This document shows, in pieces, positions 43,818-52,314 of a stretch of 64,000 nucleotides of DNA. Each line of letters starts with the position of its first letter. Position 1 is the stretch's first letter. Source of the DNA: Hymenobacter ruricola (GTDB taxonomy: Bacteria; Bacteroidota; Bacteroidia; Cytophagales; Hymenobacteraceae); contig NZ_JADQDM010000012.1 in NCBI RefSeq assembly GCF_015694525.1, positions 1 to 64,000 on the forward strand, written 5' to 3'. Below the pieces are notes generated by a model. The model worked only from the letters and a program-made list of their open reading frames with translations. It ran no database searches and was not told the DNA's origin. The translations under genes and the position numbers were made by a program.

Positions 43818-45023
43818 TCAAAAATTAAAGTCTTTAGGTTCGCCCAACAATTTGCGCCCCTTCAAAATGGCCTTGTTGTACCAGGGCGCCGTGCTGTGCG
43901 GCTCGTCTTCCGAGGCGGGCTGCGCAATGCCCCATTCCTGGCGCTGGCAGTAAGCCTCGTAGGCCTGCGGCAAGCTGGCTAGCAGCTTCTGCTTACGAAA
44001 AGCGTAGCTGGCTTCGCGCAGGGCCTGCCGCCAGTCGTCGCCGGCGGCAATGGGCACGGGCTCGTCGATGTCCTTCAAAAAATCCAGCACGCGCTCCAGC
44101 TCTTCGTCTTCCCAGGTGCTGGGCGGGTTGGCGGTTTCGTAGGAGGTGCGCTGCCGGTTGAGGGCGGCCGACTCGAACTGCTGGGCAAACACCCCCAGCA
44201 GCCGCTGGGTTTCGTCGTAGGGGATGTAGGCCGGGCGTGGGTCAGGCGGGGCGCTGGGGGCCGGCGTCGGCTCGGCCTCGCGCTTGGCTTTGTTGTGCGC
44301 GCGCCAGGCGTCGAGGTAATGCTTTTCTTTTTGCCCGCGCAGGTCGGGCAGGTGCAGCAGGCGGTCGTGGCCGGTGCGCTGGTTATGGAAGGCGTACCAT
44401 TCCGATACACTACCGAAAAAGTAGGCCGAGTCACGGGCCTCTTCTTCGGCCTCGGCATGTAGCTGGGCCTTCACGTCGTCGTACCGCTGCCAGATGTGGT
44501 CGCGGTCGTGCAGTTCCTCCTCGTAATCGGCCTGCTGCACCCAGTCCAGGTACATCGCCAGCTCGGCGGGCGTGATGGGAGGAATCACCGTGCAGTGTTC
44601 GATGAGGCCGCCCAGGGTGTCGAAGTCGGCGCTGGTGTTCACGCCCGGCACGCTCACCAGTTCGGCCCGCCACTCGCACTGCAGGTCGAATAGTTTTTTC
44701 TGCTGAATGTCCCACAGCCGGATGTAAGCCTCTTCTTCAAACTGCGTCAGATTCCCGGCCAGGTGCCGCTCGTAGAAATCGCCGTACTGCGTCCACAGGT
44801 GGCGTTTGCTTACGTAGTCGCGCACGAATTGCTCGCGCACCTGAGGCTGATACGGCGCGAAAAACGCGTCGTAGCGCGGGTTGCTCATCAGGTCCTCGGC
44901 CACTTGCGCATCCACCAGGGCCTGCTGCTGGTGCTTGTCGGCCTGTTGCTGGTGGTAGTCGTGGTAGGGTTTCTTGGCCGGCTCTTCGCTGGCCGGTTGC
45001 TCGGGGGTTTCGTCGTCTGCCAT
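43818..45023 (-). CDS. Hypothetical acidic/Gln-rich cytosolic protein
   Basis: The ATG at 45023 (MADDETPEQPASEEPAKKPY) gives 401 residues, with no signal peptide or membrane segment. The N-terminal third is rich in His, Gln and Glu, and the rest in Tyr, Trp, Asp and Glu, with several helical stretches (WQRYDDVKAQLHAEAEEEAR). I recognise no family. It is framed by array 1 repeats at both ends, like the toxin-antitoxin genes beside it, so it may be a further accessory cassette of unknown role (inference). Confidence 0.7.
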   Translation of the reverse strand: MADDETPEQPASEEPAKKPYHDYHQQQADKHQQQALVDAQVAEDLMSNPRYDAFFAPYQPQVREQFVRDYVSKRHLWTQYGDFYERHLAGNLTQFEEEAYIRLWDIQQKKLFDLQCEWRAELVSVPGVNTSADFDTLGGLIEHCTVIPPITPAELAMYLDWVQQADYEEELHDRDHIWQRYDDVKAQLHAEAEEEARDSAYFFGSVSEWYAFHNQRTGHDRLLHLPDLRGQKEKHYLDAWRAHNKAKREAEPTPAPSAPPDPRPAYIPYDETQRLLGVFAQQFESAALNRQRTSYETANPPSTWEDEELERVLDFLKDIDEPVPIAAGDDWRQALREASYAFRKQKLLASLPQAYEAYCQRQEWGIAQPASEDEPHSTAPWYNKAILKGRKLLGEPKDFNF

Positions 45024-45097
45024 CTTGGGGGAAAGGGTCGTGAGTAGATGGCACAAGGTAACGGGTTGCCAGCGCATTGCCAATGAGCTTTTTCAAC

Positions 45098-45143
45098 TCC
45101 CCCACCCCGCCGCCGGGGCCGCCGCGGCTCGGGTAGCGGGAGT
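45098..45143. repeat. Array 1 repeat, copy 2
   Basis: CCCCGCCGCCGGGGCCGCCG followed by CGGGTAGCGGGAG. It directly abuts the stop of the PIN gene at 45143. Confidence 0.75.
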
Positions 45144-45562
45144 TACACAGCTAGTATCTGCTGCGCCTCACTCGGACTAATAACCAGCAATTCTCCAGCC
45201 TTAAATCCTTTGAGGTCGCCGGTAACAATAGCAACCAAGTTCGGTACGCTCAACGCAGCGAAGTATTGCATGGCATCTTCCACATCAGCAAACTCCGAAT
45301 TCAGCGCAGCTTGTACCACCCGCTCATCAACGGCTACTACATGTACCAAACGCGCCAGCTTGCGCAACGCCTCCCGGGCCGATTGCGCTCCGAACTGTTT
45401 CCGCAAGGTGTAGAAAGCGTGGCTGAAACTCAGGCTTGCAACATGCAGCGTGGCCCGGCCTTCGTAGGCGGCCTGAAACAAGGCGGCTGCAGCGGCACCG
45501 TTCGGCTCGCGCCGCCCCAGGTAGTCGAACACAACGTTGGTATCCAGAAAGAAATGGCGCAT
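45143..45562 (-). CDS. PIN-domain toxin
   Basis: This 139-residue PIN-domain protein begins MRHFFLDTNVVFDYLGRRE, giving the first acidic metal ligand. A later acidic cluster (NSEFADVEDAMQYFAAL) and a final Asp (IVTGDLKGF) complete the likely nuclease site. PIN toxins cut RNA and are held off by a partner antitoxin. The ATG overlaps the TGA of the upstream antitoxin gene, so the pair is translated together. The start at 45562 is preferred over a GTG three bases earlier. Confidence 0.85.
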   Translation of the reverse strand: MRHFFLDTNVVFDYLGRREPNGAAAAALFQAAYEGRATLHVASLSFSHAFYTLRKQFGAQSAREALRKLARLVHVVAVDERVVQAALNSEFADVEDAMQYFAALSVPNLVAIVTGDLKGFKAGELLVISPSEAQQILAV

Positions 45563-45789
45563 CACGAAGCCGACTCGTCGCGCTGCGTCTTGTAGTCAAA
45601 ATCGGCCGGCAGCGACAGGATGCCATACAGTTCGGCCACGGCCGGAGCCAGCGGTTGGGTTGCCGCCGGCTTGGCCACCACCTGGCGCAGGTACTCCTCC
45701 ACCAGCGCGGCCAGGCTGCGGCCCTGCTGCCGGGCGTACTGCTCGGCCTGCTGCGTCACTTCGTCGCTCAACTCAAGGGTAATGGACAT
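45562..45789 (-). CDS. Antitoxin of a PIN toxin, DUF6364-like
   Basis: This 75-residue protein begins MSITLELSDEVTQQAEQYAR and continues GRSLAALVEEYLRQV. That N-terminus fits a ribbon-helix-helix-like antitoxin (DUF6364 type), with a C-terminal tail that would wrap the toxin. Its stop overlaps the PIN toxin start. The pair is probably autoregulated. TATCTTTA (complement of TAAAGATA, 45815-45822) is a weak -7 match upstream. Confidence 0.8.
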   Translation of the reverse strand: MSITLELSDEVTQQAEQYARQQGRSLAALVEEYLRQVVAKPAATQPLAPAVAELYGILSLPADFDYKTQRDESAS

Positions 45790-45848
45790 GGCCGGAAGGA
45801 GGTTGGGGTGAGGTAAAGATAACGCTGACTACTTGCGGGTGGTTTCCA

Positions 45849-45904
45849 GTCCCCAGCCCCGCCGCCGGGGCCGCCGCGGCCGGGGTAGCGGAAGGTTCTC
45901 GCGG
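45849..45904. repeat. Array 1 repeat, copy 3
   Basis: CCCCGCCGCCGGGGCCGCCG then CGGCCGGGGTAGCGGAAGGT and TCTCGCG. It ends 15 bp before the stop of the HepT gene. Confidence 0.75.
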
Positions 45905-45919
45905 ATGGTGCGCTACTGG

Positions 45920-46279
45920 CTACAGTTCACCTCTAGGTAATTCCTCCAGCATCCTCGCCACCGTTTCGCCCAATGGGTCAATCAGCTTCTGCAACACGAC
46001 CCATACAAACTCAAAATCGGTATCGAAATAATGGTGCGTAAGTTTATCGCGCATCCGGGCGATGTTGCGCCATTGGATTTCCGGGTATGCCTCCCGCCAC
46101 TCGGTCGGCAGGTTTTTGGTGGCCTCGCCGATGATTTCAATGCTTTTGACAATGGCGCGGCTCATCACCTCATCGGCCACCAGCGCCACCAGGTCGGGCA
46201 GTTTTGCCCGGCAGCGCTGCAGGAAAAGGACTTCGTCGCGGATGTGCATCAGCCGCTCAAGCGGCAGCGGGGAGGACAT
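45920..46279 (-). CDS. hepT: HepT-type toxin (HEPN domain)
   Basis: This 119-residue HEPN protein carries the RX4HXY catalytic motif in RDKLTHHYFDTDFEF. HepT toxins are ribonucleases or tRNA-affecting enzymes neutralised by MntA-type nucleotidyltransferases that AMPylate them. The ATG at 46279 overlaps the MntA gene by 23 bp; a later Met (46249) would nearly remove that overlap. The pair is a complete HepT-MntA system. Confidence 0.88.
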   Translation of the reverse strand: MSSPLPLERLMHIRDEVLFLQRCRAKLPDLVALVADEVMSRAIVKSIEIIGEATKNLPTEWREAYPEIQWRNIARMRDKLTHHYFDTDFEFVWVVLQKLIDPLGETVARMLEELPRGEL

Positions 46280-46574
46280 ATTCCGTCGTCTTTAAAATGT
46301 GCGGCCCAATGTATTTCGACAGTCCTGGCCGCGTCAGCAGTTCCACCTCCCGGCCAAGCAATTCTTCCAGAAAGTCAATCACCGCAAAAAACCCTTCAAA
46401 CGTCTTGCGCCCTTCCTGAAAATCCACCAGCAAGTCCACGTCGCTCGTCGGCCCAGCTTCGTCGCGCACAAACGACCCGAACAAGCCCAACTGGGCCACG
46501 CCCAGCGCCCGTAGCTGCTCGCGCTGCCCTTGCAGACGGGCGATAACTTCAGCTTTGGTGCGAACGGGCTCCAT
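46257..46574 (-). CDS. mntA: MntA-type nucleotidyltransferase antitoxin
   Basis: The ATG at 46574 gives 105 residues. The minimal nucleotidyltransferase motif is GLFGSFVRDEAGPTSDVDLL, the GSx10DxD signature with two Asp residues. MntA enzymes AMPylate a Tyr near the HepT active site and so block the toxin. The long open frame upstream lacks family features. It lies between array 1 repeat copies 3 and 4. Confidence 0.88.
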   Translation of the reverse strand: MEPVRTKAEVIARLQGQREQLRALGVAQLGLFGSFVRDEAGPTSDVDLLVDFQEGRKTFEGFFAVIDFLEELLGREVELLTRPGLSKYIGPHILKTTEYVLPAAA

Positions 46575-46626
46575 AAAACAGGTTACGGGACTAGATATGC
46601 ACAAGATACGGCAATTGTAGAGCTTC

Positions 46627-46685
46627 TCTCCCCCGCCCCGCCGCCGTGACTGCCGCGGCCAGGGGTAGCGAAAGTTTCTCGCGGA
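46627..46685. repeat. Array 1 repeat, copy 4
   Basis: CCCGCCCCGCCGCCGTGACT then CGGCCAGGGGTAGCGAAAGT and TCTCGCGGA. It lies between divergent units: mntA (minus) and the antitoxin at 46780 (plus). Confidence 0.75.
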
Positions 46686-46779
46686 CGTCCCCAAGAGAGT
46701 CAGCAGCCTTATGTAGCGGCTCGCACCATTTTGTAGGCCTTTGGCGTTAACTTGCTTTAGCATCAGCCGTCTTACTGCC

Positions 46780-47001
46780 ATGTCTCCCACTGCTCCCATT
46801 CAGCCTACTAAACTCAATAGTTTACAAATTAGCCTCCTCCGCCTTTTCGAGCGCGGCATGAGCGACGAGGAGGTTCTGGAAATCCGGGAGTTACTGGTGG
46901 CCCACATGTCGAAGAAATTACTGGCGGAAGTAGAGCGCGTGAATGAAGAGCGCGGCTATACTGCCGCCGACGTCGAGGCCATGCTGAACGACCCGTCCTG
47001 A
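46780..47001 (+). CDS. Antitoxin of PIN-domain pair
   Basis: The ATG at 46780 (MSPTAPIQPTKLNSLQISLL) gives 73 residues: helical, charged, without a named domain (RGMSDEEVLEIRELLVAH). Its TGA overlaps the ATG of the PIN toxin by one base (TGATG), the classic antitoxin-toxin order. It is the only plus-strand pair in array 1. Confidence 0.75.
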   Translation: MSPTAPIQPTKLNSLQISLLRLFERGMSDEEVLEIRELLVAHMSKKLLAEVERVNEERGYTAADVEAMLNDPS

Positions 47002-47408
47002 TGCAGCGCTTGGTCGTAGACACCAATTGCTTATTGGCATCCATTAACCCACGCGGCGCCTATTTTCAGCTTTACGAACTCTTCATTGCGAAGGCGTTCG
47101 AATGGGTCATCAGCAACGAAATACTGACGGAGTATGAGGAGCAGGTTACGCGCCGCTACTCAGCCAGTACGGCGCAGCAAGTGCACGAAGTACTCATCAC
47201 GGCCCCAAACACCTACTTACAGGAAGCCTATTACAAATGGCAGCTGATTGAAGCCGACCCGGACGACAACAAATTCGTGGACGTGGCCATTGCCGCAAAC
47301 GCCGATTATCTGGTCACCAACGACCGTCACTTTGAGGTGCTCAAGCAACTGGAGTTTCCACGGGTGCCCGTCGTCAGCTTGCAGGAGTTTCTGCGCAGCT
47401 TTCAGTAA
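47001..47408 (+). CDS. PIN_3-type toxin
   Basis: This 135-residue protein starts MQRLVVDTNCLLASINPRGA and contains EILTEYEEQV and DPDDNKFVDVAIAANADYLV then TNDRHF. These fit the acidic metal site of PIN-domain RNases of the PF13470-like group, annotated as putative toxins. It overlaps the antitoxin by one base. A terminator at 47423-47461 follows. Confidence 0.85.
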   Translation: MQRLVVDTNCLLASINPRGAYFQLYELFIAKAFEWVISNEILTEYEEQVTRRYSASTAQQVHEVLITAPNTYLQEAYYKWQLIEADPDDNKFVDVAIAANADYLVTNDRHFEVLKQLEFPRVPVVSLQEFLRSFQ

Positions 47409-47422
47409 CCTGCTTTCAAAAT

Positions 47423-47461
47423 AAAAAAGCCCCGCCAGCATATTGCTAGCGGGACTTTTTT
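47423..47461 (+). terminator. Rho-independent terminator
   Basis: AAAAAAGCCCCGC, an imperfect stem CCCGCCAGC/GCTAGCGGG and a TTTTTT tract follow the PIN toxin at 47408. Confidence 0.75.
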
Positions 47462-47469
47462 AGTCACTA

Positions 47470-47523
47470 CTCCCACCCCGCCGCCATGGCCGCCGCGGCC
47501 GGGGTAGCAACAGATTCTCGCAA
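47470..47523. repeat. Array 1 repeat, copy 5
   Basis: CACCCCGCCGCCATGGCCGC then CGGCCGGGGTAGCAACAGAT. It lies 8 bp behind the stop of the gene at 47531. Confidence 0.75.
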
Positions 47524-47530
47524 ACGGCCT

Positions 47531-48211
47531 CTAGTTGAACTCGTCCAGGTAGCCCAGCTCGCGGCGCTTGGCGGCGCGGGCCTTGGGGTCGCGGTACTGG
47601 GCGTCGAGCAGGCTGAGCATGGCTTGCAGCACCTCCAGCACGTAGGCGTGCAGGGGCTCGCGGTCGGCAATGGCTTTGGTGACGCCCTGGGCGGCTTGGG
47701 TGGCCTGGCCGGTGGCCGTGGCGTACTGGTCGCGCAGGGGCTGCCAGAAGGCGGTGCCGTAGTCGCGGGCACCGAGGCCGGTGGCGGCGAGGGCATCCAG
47801 CAGCTTGTCGAGGGCTTTGAGGCGCTCGCCCTGGTCGGCGGGCAGGATGTAGCTGTCGCGGTACGTCACGATGCCGAATTGGGCGTAGTGCTCCTTGGCG
47901 CGGGCCTTGGTGAACTTCTCGGCCAGGTAGCCCTTCACGTAGTTCAGGCCGTCTTCCATCTTCGCGTCGAGGGCGCGCAGGTCGCCCGTCACCTGGGGCC
48001 GCAGCTGGCCGGCGGTTTCGCGGGCCGTCACGGCCGCCTCGAAGGCTACGGCTTTCGGCCCGTACTCGGCCGCCGTGGTCCAGAGGAACACCAGCTCGGG
48101 GGTGGCGGGCCAGGCGTCTTTCAGGCGCAGGGCCAGGTCGGCCTGCCCGCGCAGGTCGGTGGGGATGGTTGGGGTGGGCGTCGGGGTGTTCGGGGTCGGG
48201 GTGGGTTCCAT
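47531..48211 (-). CDS. Hypothetical protein with Thr/Pro-rich start
   Basis: This 226-residue protein begins with a Pro-Thr repeat (EPTPTPNTPTPTPTIP) and continues as a helix-rich soluble protein (LALRLKDAWPATPELVFLW; LDAKMEDGLNYVKGYLAEKF). No signal peptide or known domain was seen. It lies between an array 1 repeat and the 41-bp repeat region. It may be an accessory cassette; no function is proposed. Confidence 0.65.
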   Translation of the reverse strand: MEPTPTPNTPTPTPTIPTDLRGQADLALRLKDAWPATPELVFLWTTAAEYGPKAVAFEAAVTARETAGQLRPQVTGDLRALDAKMEDGLNYVKGYLAEKFTKARAKEHYAQFGIVTYRDSYILPADQGERLKALDKLLDALAATGLGARDYGTAFWQPLRDQYATATGQATQAAQGVTKAIADREPLHAYVLEVLQAMLSLLDAQYRDPKARAAKRRELGYLDEFN

Positions 48212-48291
48212 CGGGGAAGGGGTTAGGGGAAGACTACGGCCGTGAAAGTAGCAGAAATTCCGGCATTTACGCGCGCCGGGCCTGGGTGCCG

Positions 48292-48455
48292 CCTAGGTAG
48301 GCCCTAAATCTGCTTTTAGGCCTTACCTGGTTCCTAGGTAGGGCCTAAATTTCCTTTTAGCAGCTACCTAGGAGTTAGGTAGGCCTCCAACGTGCTTTGG
48401 GAGCTTACCTAGCTCCTAGGTAGGGCTCCAACGTGCTTTTGGGGCTTACTGTAGG
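48292..48455. repeat. Four 41-bp tandem repeats, each a potential hairpin
   Basis: Units start at 48292, 48333, 48374 and 48415, each 41 bp. Three of four begin CCTAGGTAGG. Within a unit AGGTAGGCCC pairs with sequences near TTTTAGG and TACCT, so each can fold into a hairpin. Units 1-2 share CCTAAAT and units 3-4 share CCAACGTGC, so duplication happened in steps. Confidence 0.85.
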
Positions 48456-48506
48456 AACTGGGAAGCTGGGAAACGTGAATGGGGAGGTTGGGTGGGCATT
48501 ATTCCA

Positions 48507-48556
48507 GACTGCCCCGCCGCCGTGGCCGCCGCGGCCAAGGTAGCGAGGGTTTTTAT
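48507..48556. repeat. Array 1 repeat, copy 6
   Basis: GACTGCCCCGCCGCCGTGGC then CGGCCAAGGTAGCGAGGGTT. It lies about 20 bp behind the stop of the gene at 48576. Confidence 0.75.
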
Positions 48557-48575
48557 AGGCATGCAGCACAAATCA

Positions 48576-49415
48576 TCAATTACCCACGCGCCGCAGCAGA
48601 TTAATAGCCATCAAGTAGGGCATGATGAATGGAATTGCGGGAATGGAAACGGCAAAGCTGGCTATTGCCAGCGGCCCGGGCGCGGAAGCAGGCAGTGCGC
48701 CCACCACGCAGCCCACCACGCTCAGCACCATGTACACCGTGCACGCCGCAGGCCTCAACATTCCGGTCCGCTTTAAAGAAGCGGCAAAAGCCGCTGTAGC
48801 CAGATAGAGAAGCGCGACTTCCACGATGCTTATTGACTCAAACAACGCCCTGACGGGCTGGTACCAGTCCGGCCTGGCTGCAGAAGCGGAGGTGGTGAAT
48901 AAGCGGTACGATTCGGTCAAATAGCTTCCCCAAAAAGCCATATTGACGATAAAAAGCGGAATAGCAATAATTACCGCCGTGCCGCCTAGGACTGAATAGA
49001 GGTGTTCGCCCTGCGCTTTTAGATATTCTTTTAGCAGCATAAACCCGCAGGCCGCTAGTATTCCGACAATTATTAAAATGTAATACCGTGCCTGCTGTTC
49101 GGTGGCCGTTGCCACCCATTCGGCAGCATTGGCGGGCAAGGGCCCCATGCCCGCGAAAATGGATATGAGCACCCACGGCATAATCAGAAACAAGCCAATG
49201 GTTGCGATGCGCTTCTTGTCGGCATCCTGTCCCTGAATACGATGCCCGCCGAGCGTCCACGCCGCTAATAACATTAGGCAGGCATGCAGCAGCCAAATGG
49301 GCATATAGATTTTATAGTTGCTATGGCCGAGTGCAAATGCAATAACAAGCCCGAGAAATGGAACCAGCATTAGGTAGATTTGGCTGATGCGCCGCGCAGA
49401 AAGATTTGCTTGCAT
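48576..49415 (-). CDS. Hypothetical polytopic membrane protein
   Basis: This 279-residue protein has about seven or eight membrane helices (LMLVPFLGLVIAFALG; LFLIMPWVLISIFAG; YILIIVGILAACGFMLL; AVIIAIPLFIVNMAFWG; CTVYMVLSVVGCVVGAL). I recognise no family. It is AT-richer than its neighbours, which suggests transfer. It is the last gene before clpB on this strand and ends next to array 1 repeat copy 6. Confidence 0.7.
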   Translation of the reverse strand: MQANLSARRISQIYLMLVPFLGLVIAFALGHSNYKIYMPIWLLHACLMLLAAWTLGGHRIQGQDADKKRIATIGLFLIMPWVLISIFAGMGPLPANAAEWVATATEQQARYYILIIVGILAACGFMLLKEYLKAQGEHLYSVLGGTAVIIAIPLFIVNMAFWGSYLTESYRLFTTSASAARPDWYQPVRALFESISIVEVALLYLATAAFAASLKRTGMLRPAACTVYMVLSVVGCVVGALPASAPGPLAIASFAVSIPAIPFIMPYLMAINLLRRVGN

Positions 49416-49521
49416 AGATGGCTGCCGTTAGCACGGCTTGTGGATGTAAGGTTAAAGCCCGCGTAGAAAAGCAAGTTATATAGCTAAAATTAATTGTTGT
49501 ATTACTAAGCCATTATAACAC

Positions 49522-49557
49522 AAAAAAGCCCCGCCGACTTCACGCCAGCGGGGCTTT
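49522..49557 (-). terminator. Terminator behind clpB
   Basis: AAAAAAGCCCCGC pairs with GCGGGGCTTT over a 13-base loop, about 22 bp behind the clpB stop codon at 49579. Confidence 0.8.
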
Positions 49558-49578
49558 CACATTCAAAACCAACGGCCA

Positions 49579-52188
49579 TTACACCGCCGGCATCTCCACA
49601 TTCTCGAACTTCACCGCACCGTCTTCCAGCACGGCTTCCACCACGGCGTCTTTCGACACGCGGCCGGAGAGGATGTCCTTCGACAGCTCGTTGAGAATCA
49701 CGCGCTGCAGCACGCGCTTGAGCGGGCGGGCGCCGAACTGCGGGTCGAAGCCCTGCTCGCCGAGGAAGTCGAGCACCTCGTCGGTGGCTTCGAGGCTGAT
49801 GCCGGCTTCGGCCAGGCGCTGCTGGATTTGCTTGAACTGGATGTCGACGATGCGGCGGATTTCCTTGCGCTTGAGGGGCTGGAACATCACGATTTCGTCG
49901 ATGCGGTTCAGGAACTCGGGGCGCATGTGCTGCTTCAGGCGCTCCACGACTTCCTCGCGGGTGCGGTCCACCACTTCGTCGTGGTTGTACTCGTTCAGCT
50001 CCTTGAAGTTCTTCTGGATGATGTCGGCGCCCGTGTTGGAGGTCATGATGATGATGGTGTTCTTGAAGTTCGCCACCCGGCCTTTGTTGTCGGTGAGGCG
50101 GCCATCATCGAGCACTTGCAGCAGGATGTTGAACACGTCGGGGTGGGCCTTCTCGATTTCATCGAGCAGGATGACTGAGTAGGGCTTGCGGCGCACGGCC
50201 TCGGTGAGCTGGCCGCCTTCGTCGTAGCCCACGTAGCCGGGAGGCGCGCCGATGAGGCGCGAGGTGGCGTGGCGCTCCTGGTACTCGCTCATGTCGATGC
50301 GCACCATGGCGTTTTCGTCGTTGAACAGGTACTCAGCCAGGGCCTTGGCCAGCTCGGTTTTGCCCACGCCGGTGGTGCCCAGGAAAATAAACGAGCCGAT
50401 GGGCCGCTTGGGGTCTTGCAGGCCGGCGCGGGAGCGGCGCACGGCGTCGGAGATGGCCGCAATGGCTTCGGACTGGCCGGCTACGCGCTTGCCCAGCTCG
50501 GCTTCGAGGTTGAGCAGCTTCTCGCGGTCCGACTGCAGCATTTTGCTCACCGGGATGCCGGTCCACTTGGCCACCACTTCGGCGATGTCCTCGGAGGTGA
50601 CGACTTCCTGCAGCATCGAACCGCCGTCTTTGTTGGCGTTGGCCTGGTCCTGCAGCTGCTTCAGCTTCTGCTCGGCTTCCTGGATTTTGCCGTAGCGCAG
50701 CTCGGCCACGCGGCCGTAGTCGCCCTGGCGTTCGGCCTGCTCGGCTTCGACCTTGAAGCGTTCGATGGCTTCTTTCTGCTCCTGGATGCCGGTGAGGACG
50801 CCTTTTTCGCTTTCCCAGCGGGCTTTGAGGCTGTCGCGCTTCTCGCCCAGCTCGGCCAGCTCCTTGCTGAGCACGGTTTCGCGGTCCTTGTTGTCTTCGC
50901 GGCGGATGGCTTCGCGCTCAATTTCGAGCTGCATGATGCGGCGCTGCACCTCGTCGAGCTCCACGGGCATGGAGTTCAGCTCGATGCGGAGCTTGGCGGC
51001 GGCTTCGTCCATGAGGTCGATGGCCTTGTCGGGCAGGAACCGGTCGGTGATGTAGCGCGAGCTCAGCTCGACGGCCGCAATCACGGCGTCGTCGGTGATG
51101 CGCACGCCGTGGTGCAGCTCGTACTTCTCCTTGATGCCGCGCATGATGCTGATGGCGTCTTCCTGCGAGGGCTCGTCGACCATCACGGCCTGGAAGCGGC
51201 GCTCCAGGGCCTTGTCTTTCTCGATGTACTTCTGGTATTCCTTGAGCGTGGTGGCCCCGATGGCGTGCAGCTCGCCGCGCGCCAGGGCGGGCTTGAGCAG
51301 GTTGGCGGCGTCCATGGCGCCCTCGCCCCCGCCGCCGGCCCCGATGAGGGTGTGCATCTCGTCAATGAAGAGCACAATCTGGCCGTCGGAGTCGGTCACT
51401 TCTTTGATGACGGCCTTGAGGCGCTCCTCAAACTCGCCCTTGTACTTGGCGCCGGCCACGAGCAGGCCCATGTCGAGGCTCATGATGGTTTTGTCGCGCA
51501 GGTTTTCGGGCACGTCGCCGGCCACGATGCGCTGGGCCAGGCCCTCCACGATGGCGGTTTTGCCCACGCCGGGCTCGCCGAGCAGCACGGGGTTGTTTTT
51601 GGTGCGGCGCGAGAGGATTTGCAGCACGCGGCGGATTTCCTCGTCGCGGCCAATCACGGGGTCCATCTTGCCGGTGCGCACCTGCTCGTTGAGGTTGCGG
51701 GCGTAGCGGTTCAGGCTCTGGTACTGGTCTTCGGCGCTGGGGCTCGTGACTTTGCGGCCCCCGCGCAGCTCCTTGATGGCGGCTTTGAGGTCTTTCTCGT
51801 TGAAGCCCGTGTCTTTGAGCAGGGTGGCCACGGCGTCTTTGCCGCCCAGGATGCCGAGCAGCAGGTGCTCGACGGACACGAATTCGTCGCCCATGTCCTT
51901 CATGGCGGCATTGGCGCGCTGCACGGCGGCGGCGGCCTCGTTGGCGAAGTAGGGCGAGCCGCCGCTCACTTTGGGGTAGGCGGCCACGAGGGCGTCGAGG
52001 CGCGGGGTGAGGATGTTGAGGTTCGCCCCGAGCTTGCTGGCGAGAAACGAGAAGACGCTCTCGTCGCTCTGGAAGAGGCCCTTCAGCAGGTGGCCCGTTT
52101 CGACGGCCTGCTGCTGGTTGCCTCCGGCAATTTCGGTGGCCTTCTGCACGGCCTCCTGCGCCTTGATGGTGAAGTTTTTAAAGTCCAT
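49579..52188 (-). CDS. clpB: ATP-dependent disaggregase ClpB
   Basis: This 869-residue AAA+ hexamer works with DnaK to rescue aggregated proteins after heat stress. It has an N-terminal Clp domain, a first P-loop near residue 204 (LLGEPGVGKTAIVEGLAQRI), a long middle coiled coil (about 400-530) and a second P-loop near 605 (FLGTTGVGKTELAKALAEYL). Conserved pieces include TIMSLDMGLLVAGAKYKGEF and IGAPPGYVGYDEGGQLTEAV. Length is normal and no key motif is missing. It separates the two repeat-punctuated arrays. Confidence 0.98.
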   Translation of the reverse strand: MDFKNFTIKAQEAVQKATEIAGGNQQQAVETGHLLKGLFQSDESVFSFLASKLGANLNILTPRLDALVAAYPKVSGGSPYFANEAAAAVQRANAAMKDMGDEFVSVEHLLLGILGGKDAVATLLKDTGFNEKDLKAAIKELRGGRKVTSPSAEDQYQSLNRYARNLNEQVRTGKMDPVIGRDEEIRRVLQILSRRTKNNPVLLGEPGVGKTAIVEGLAQRIVAGDVPENLRDKTIMSLDMGLLVAGAKYKGEFEERLKAVIKEVTDSDGQIVLFIDEMHTLIGAGGGGEGAMDAANLLKPALARGELHAIGATTLKEYQKYIEKDKALERRFQAVMVDEPSQEDAISIMRGIKEKYELHHGVRITDDAVIAAVELSSRYITDRFLPDKAIDLMDEAAAKLRIELNSMPVELDEVQRRIMQLEIEREAIRREDNKDRETVLSKELAELGEKRDSLKARWESEKGVLTGIQEQKEAIERFKVEAEQAERQGDYGRVAELRYGKIQEAEQKLKQLQDQANANKDGGSMLQEVVTSEDIAEVVAKWTGIPVSKMLQSDREKLLNLEAELGKRVAGQSEAIAAISDAVRRSRAGLQDPKRPIGSFIFLGTTGVGKTELAKALAEYLFNDENAMVRIDMSEYQERHATSRLIGAPPGYVGYDEGGQLTEAVRRKPYSVILLDEIEKAHPDVFNILLQVLDDGRLTDNKGRVANFKNTIIIMTSNTGADIIQKNFKELNEYNHDEVVDRTREEVVERLKQHMRPEFLNRIDEIVMFQPLKRKEIRRIVDIQFKQIQQRLAEAGISLEATDEVLDFLGEQGFDPQFGARPLKRVLQRVILNELSKDILSGRVSKDAVVEAVLEDGAVKFENVEMPAV

Positions 52189-52283
52189 TTTGCTTAGTCT
52201 CGGTTAGGTGCTTCGGGTTAGGAAGTTTGTACGAGGTGACTAGCAAACGGGGTGCGAGGATGGATTTTCGGACTTTTTGGCGG

Positions 52284-52291
52284 GAAAAGAT
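52284..52291 (-). promoter_or_regulatory. Possible clpB promoter box
   Basis: On the minus strand TATCTTTT is one mismatch from TAnnTTTG, with TTG about 23 bp upstream. It would give a leader of ~90 nt to clpB. The spacing is at the limit, so this is only tentative. Confidence 0.3.
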
Positions 52292-52314
52292 ACTAGTTCA
52301 TGGAACAGAATGCG

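Larger units (their letters stand above)
48212..48575. other. Repeat-rich intergenic region
   Basis: This 364-bp stretch contains four 41-bp tandem repeats (48292-48455) and array 1 repeat copy 6. No gene was seen. Confidence 0.45.

Noticed and set aside
46257..46799. A 180-residue MntA
   Set aside because: The first 75 residues cross the array 1 repeat and lack family features; the ATG at 46574 gives normal length.
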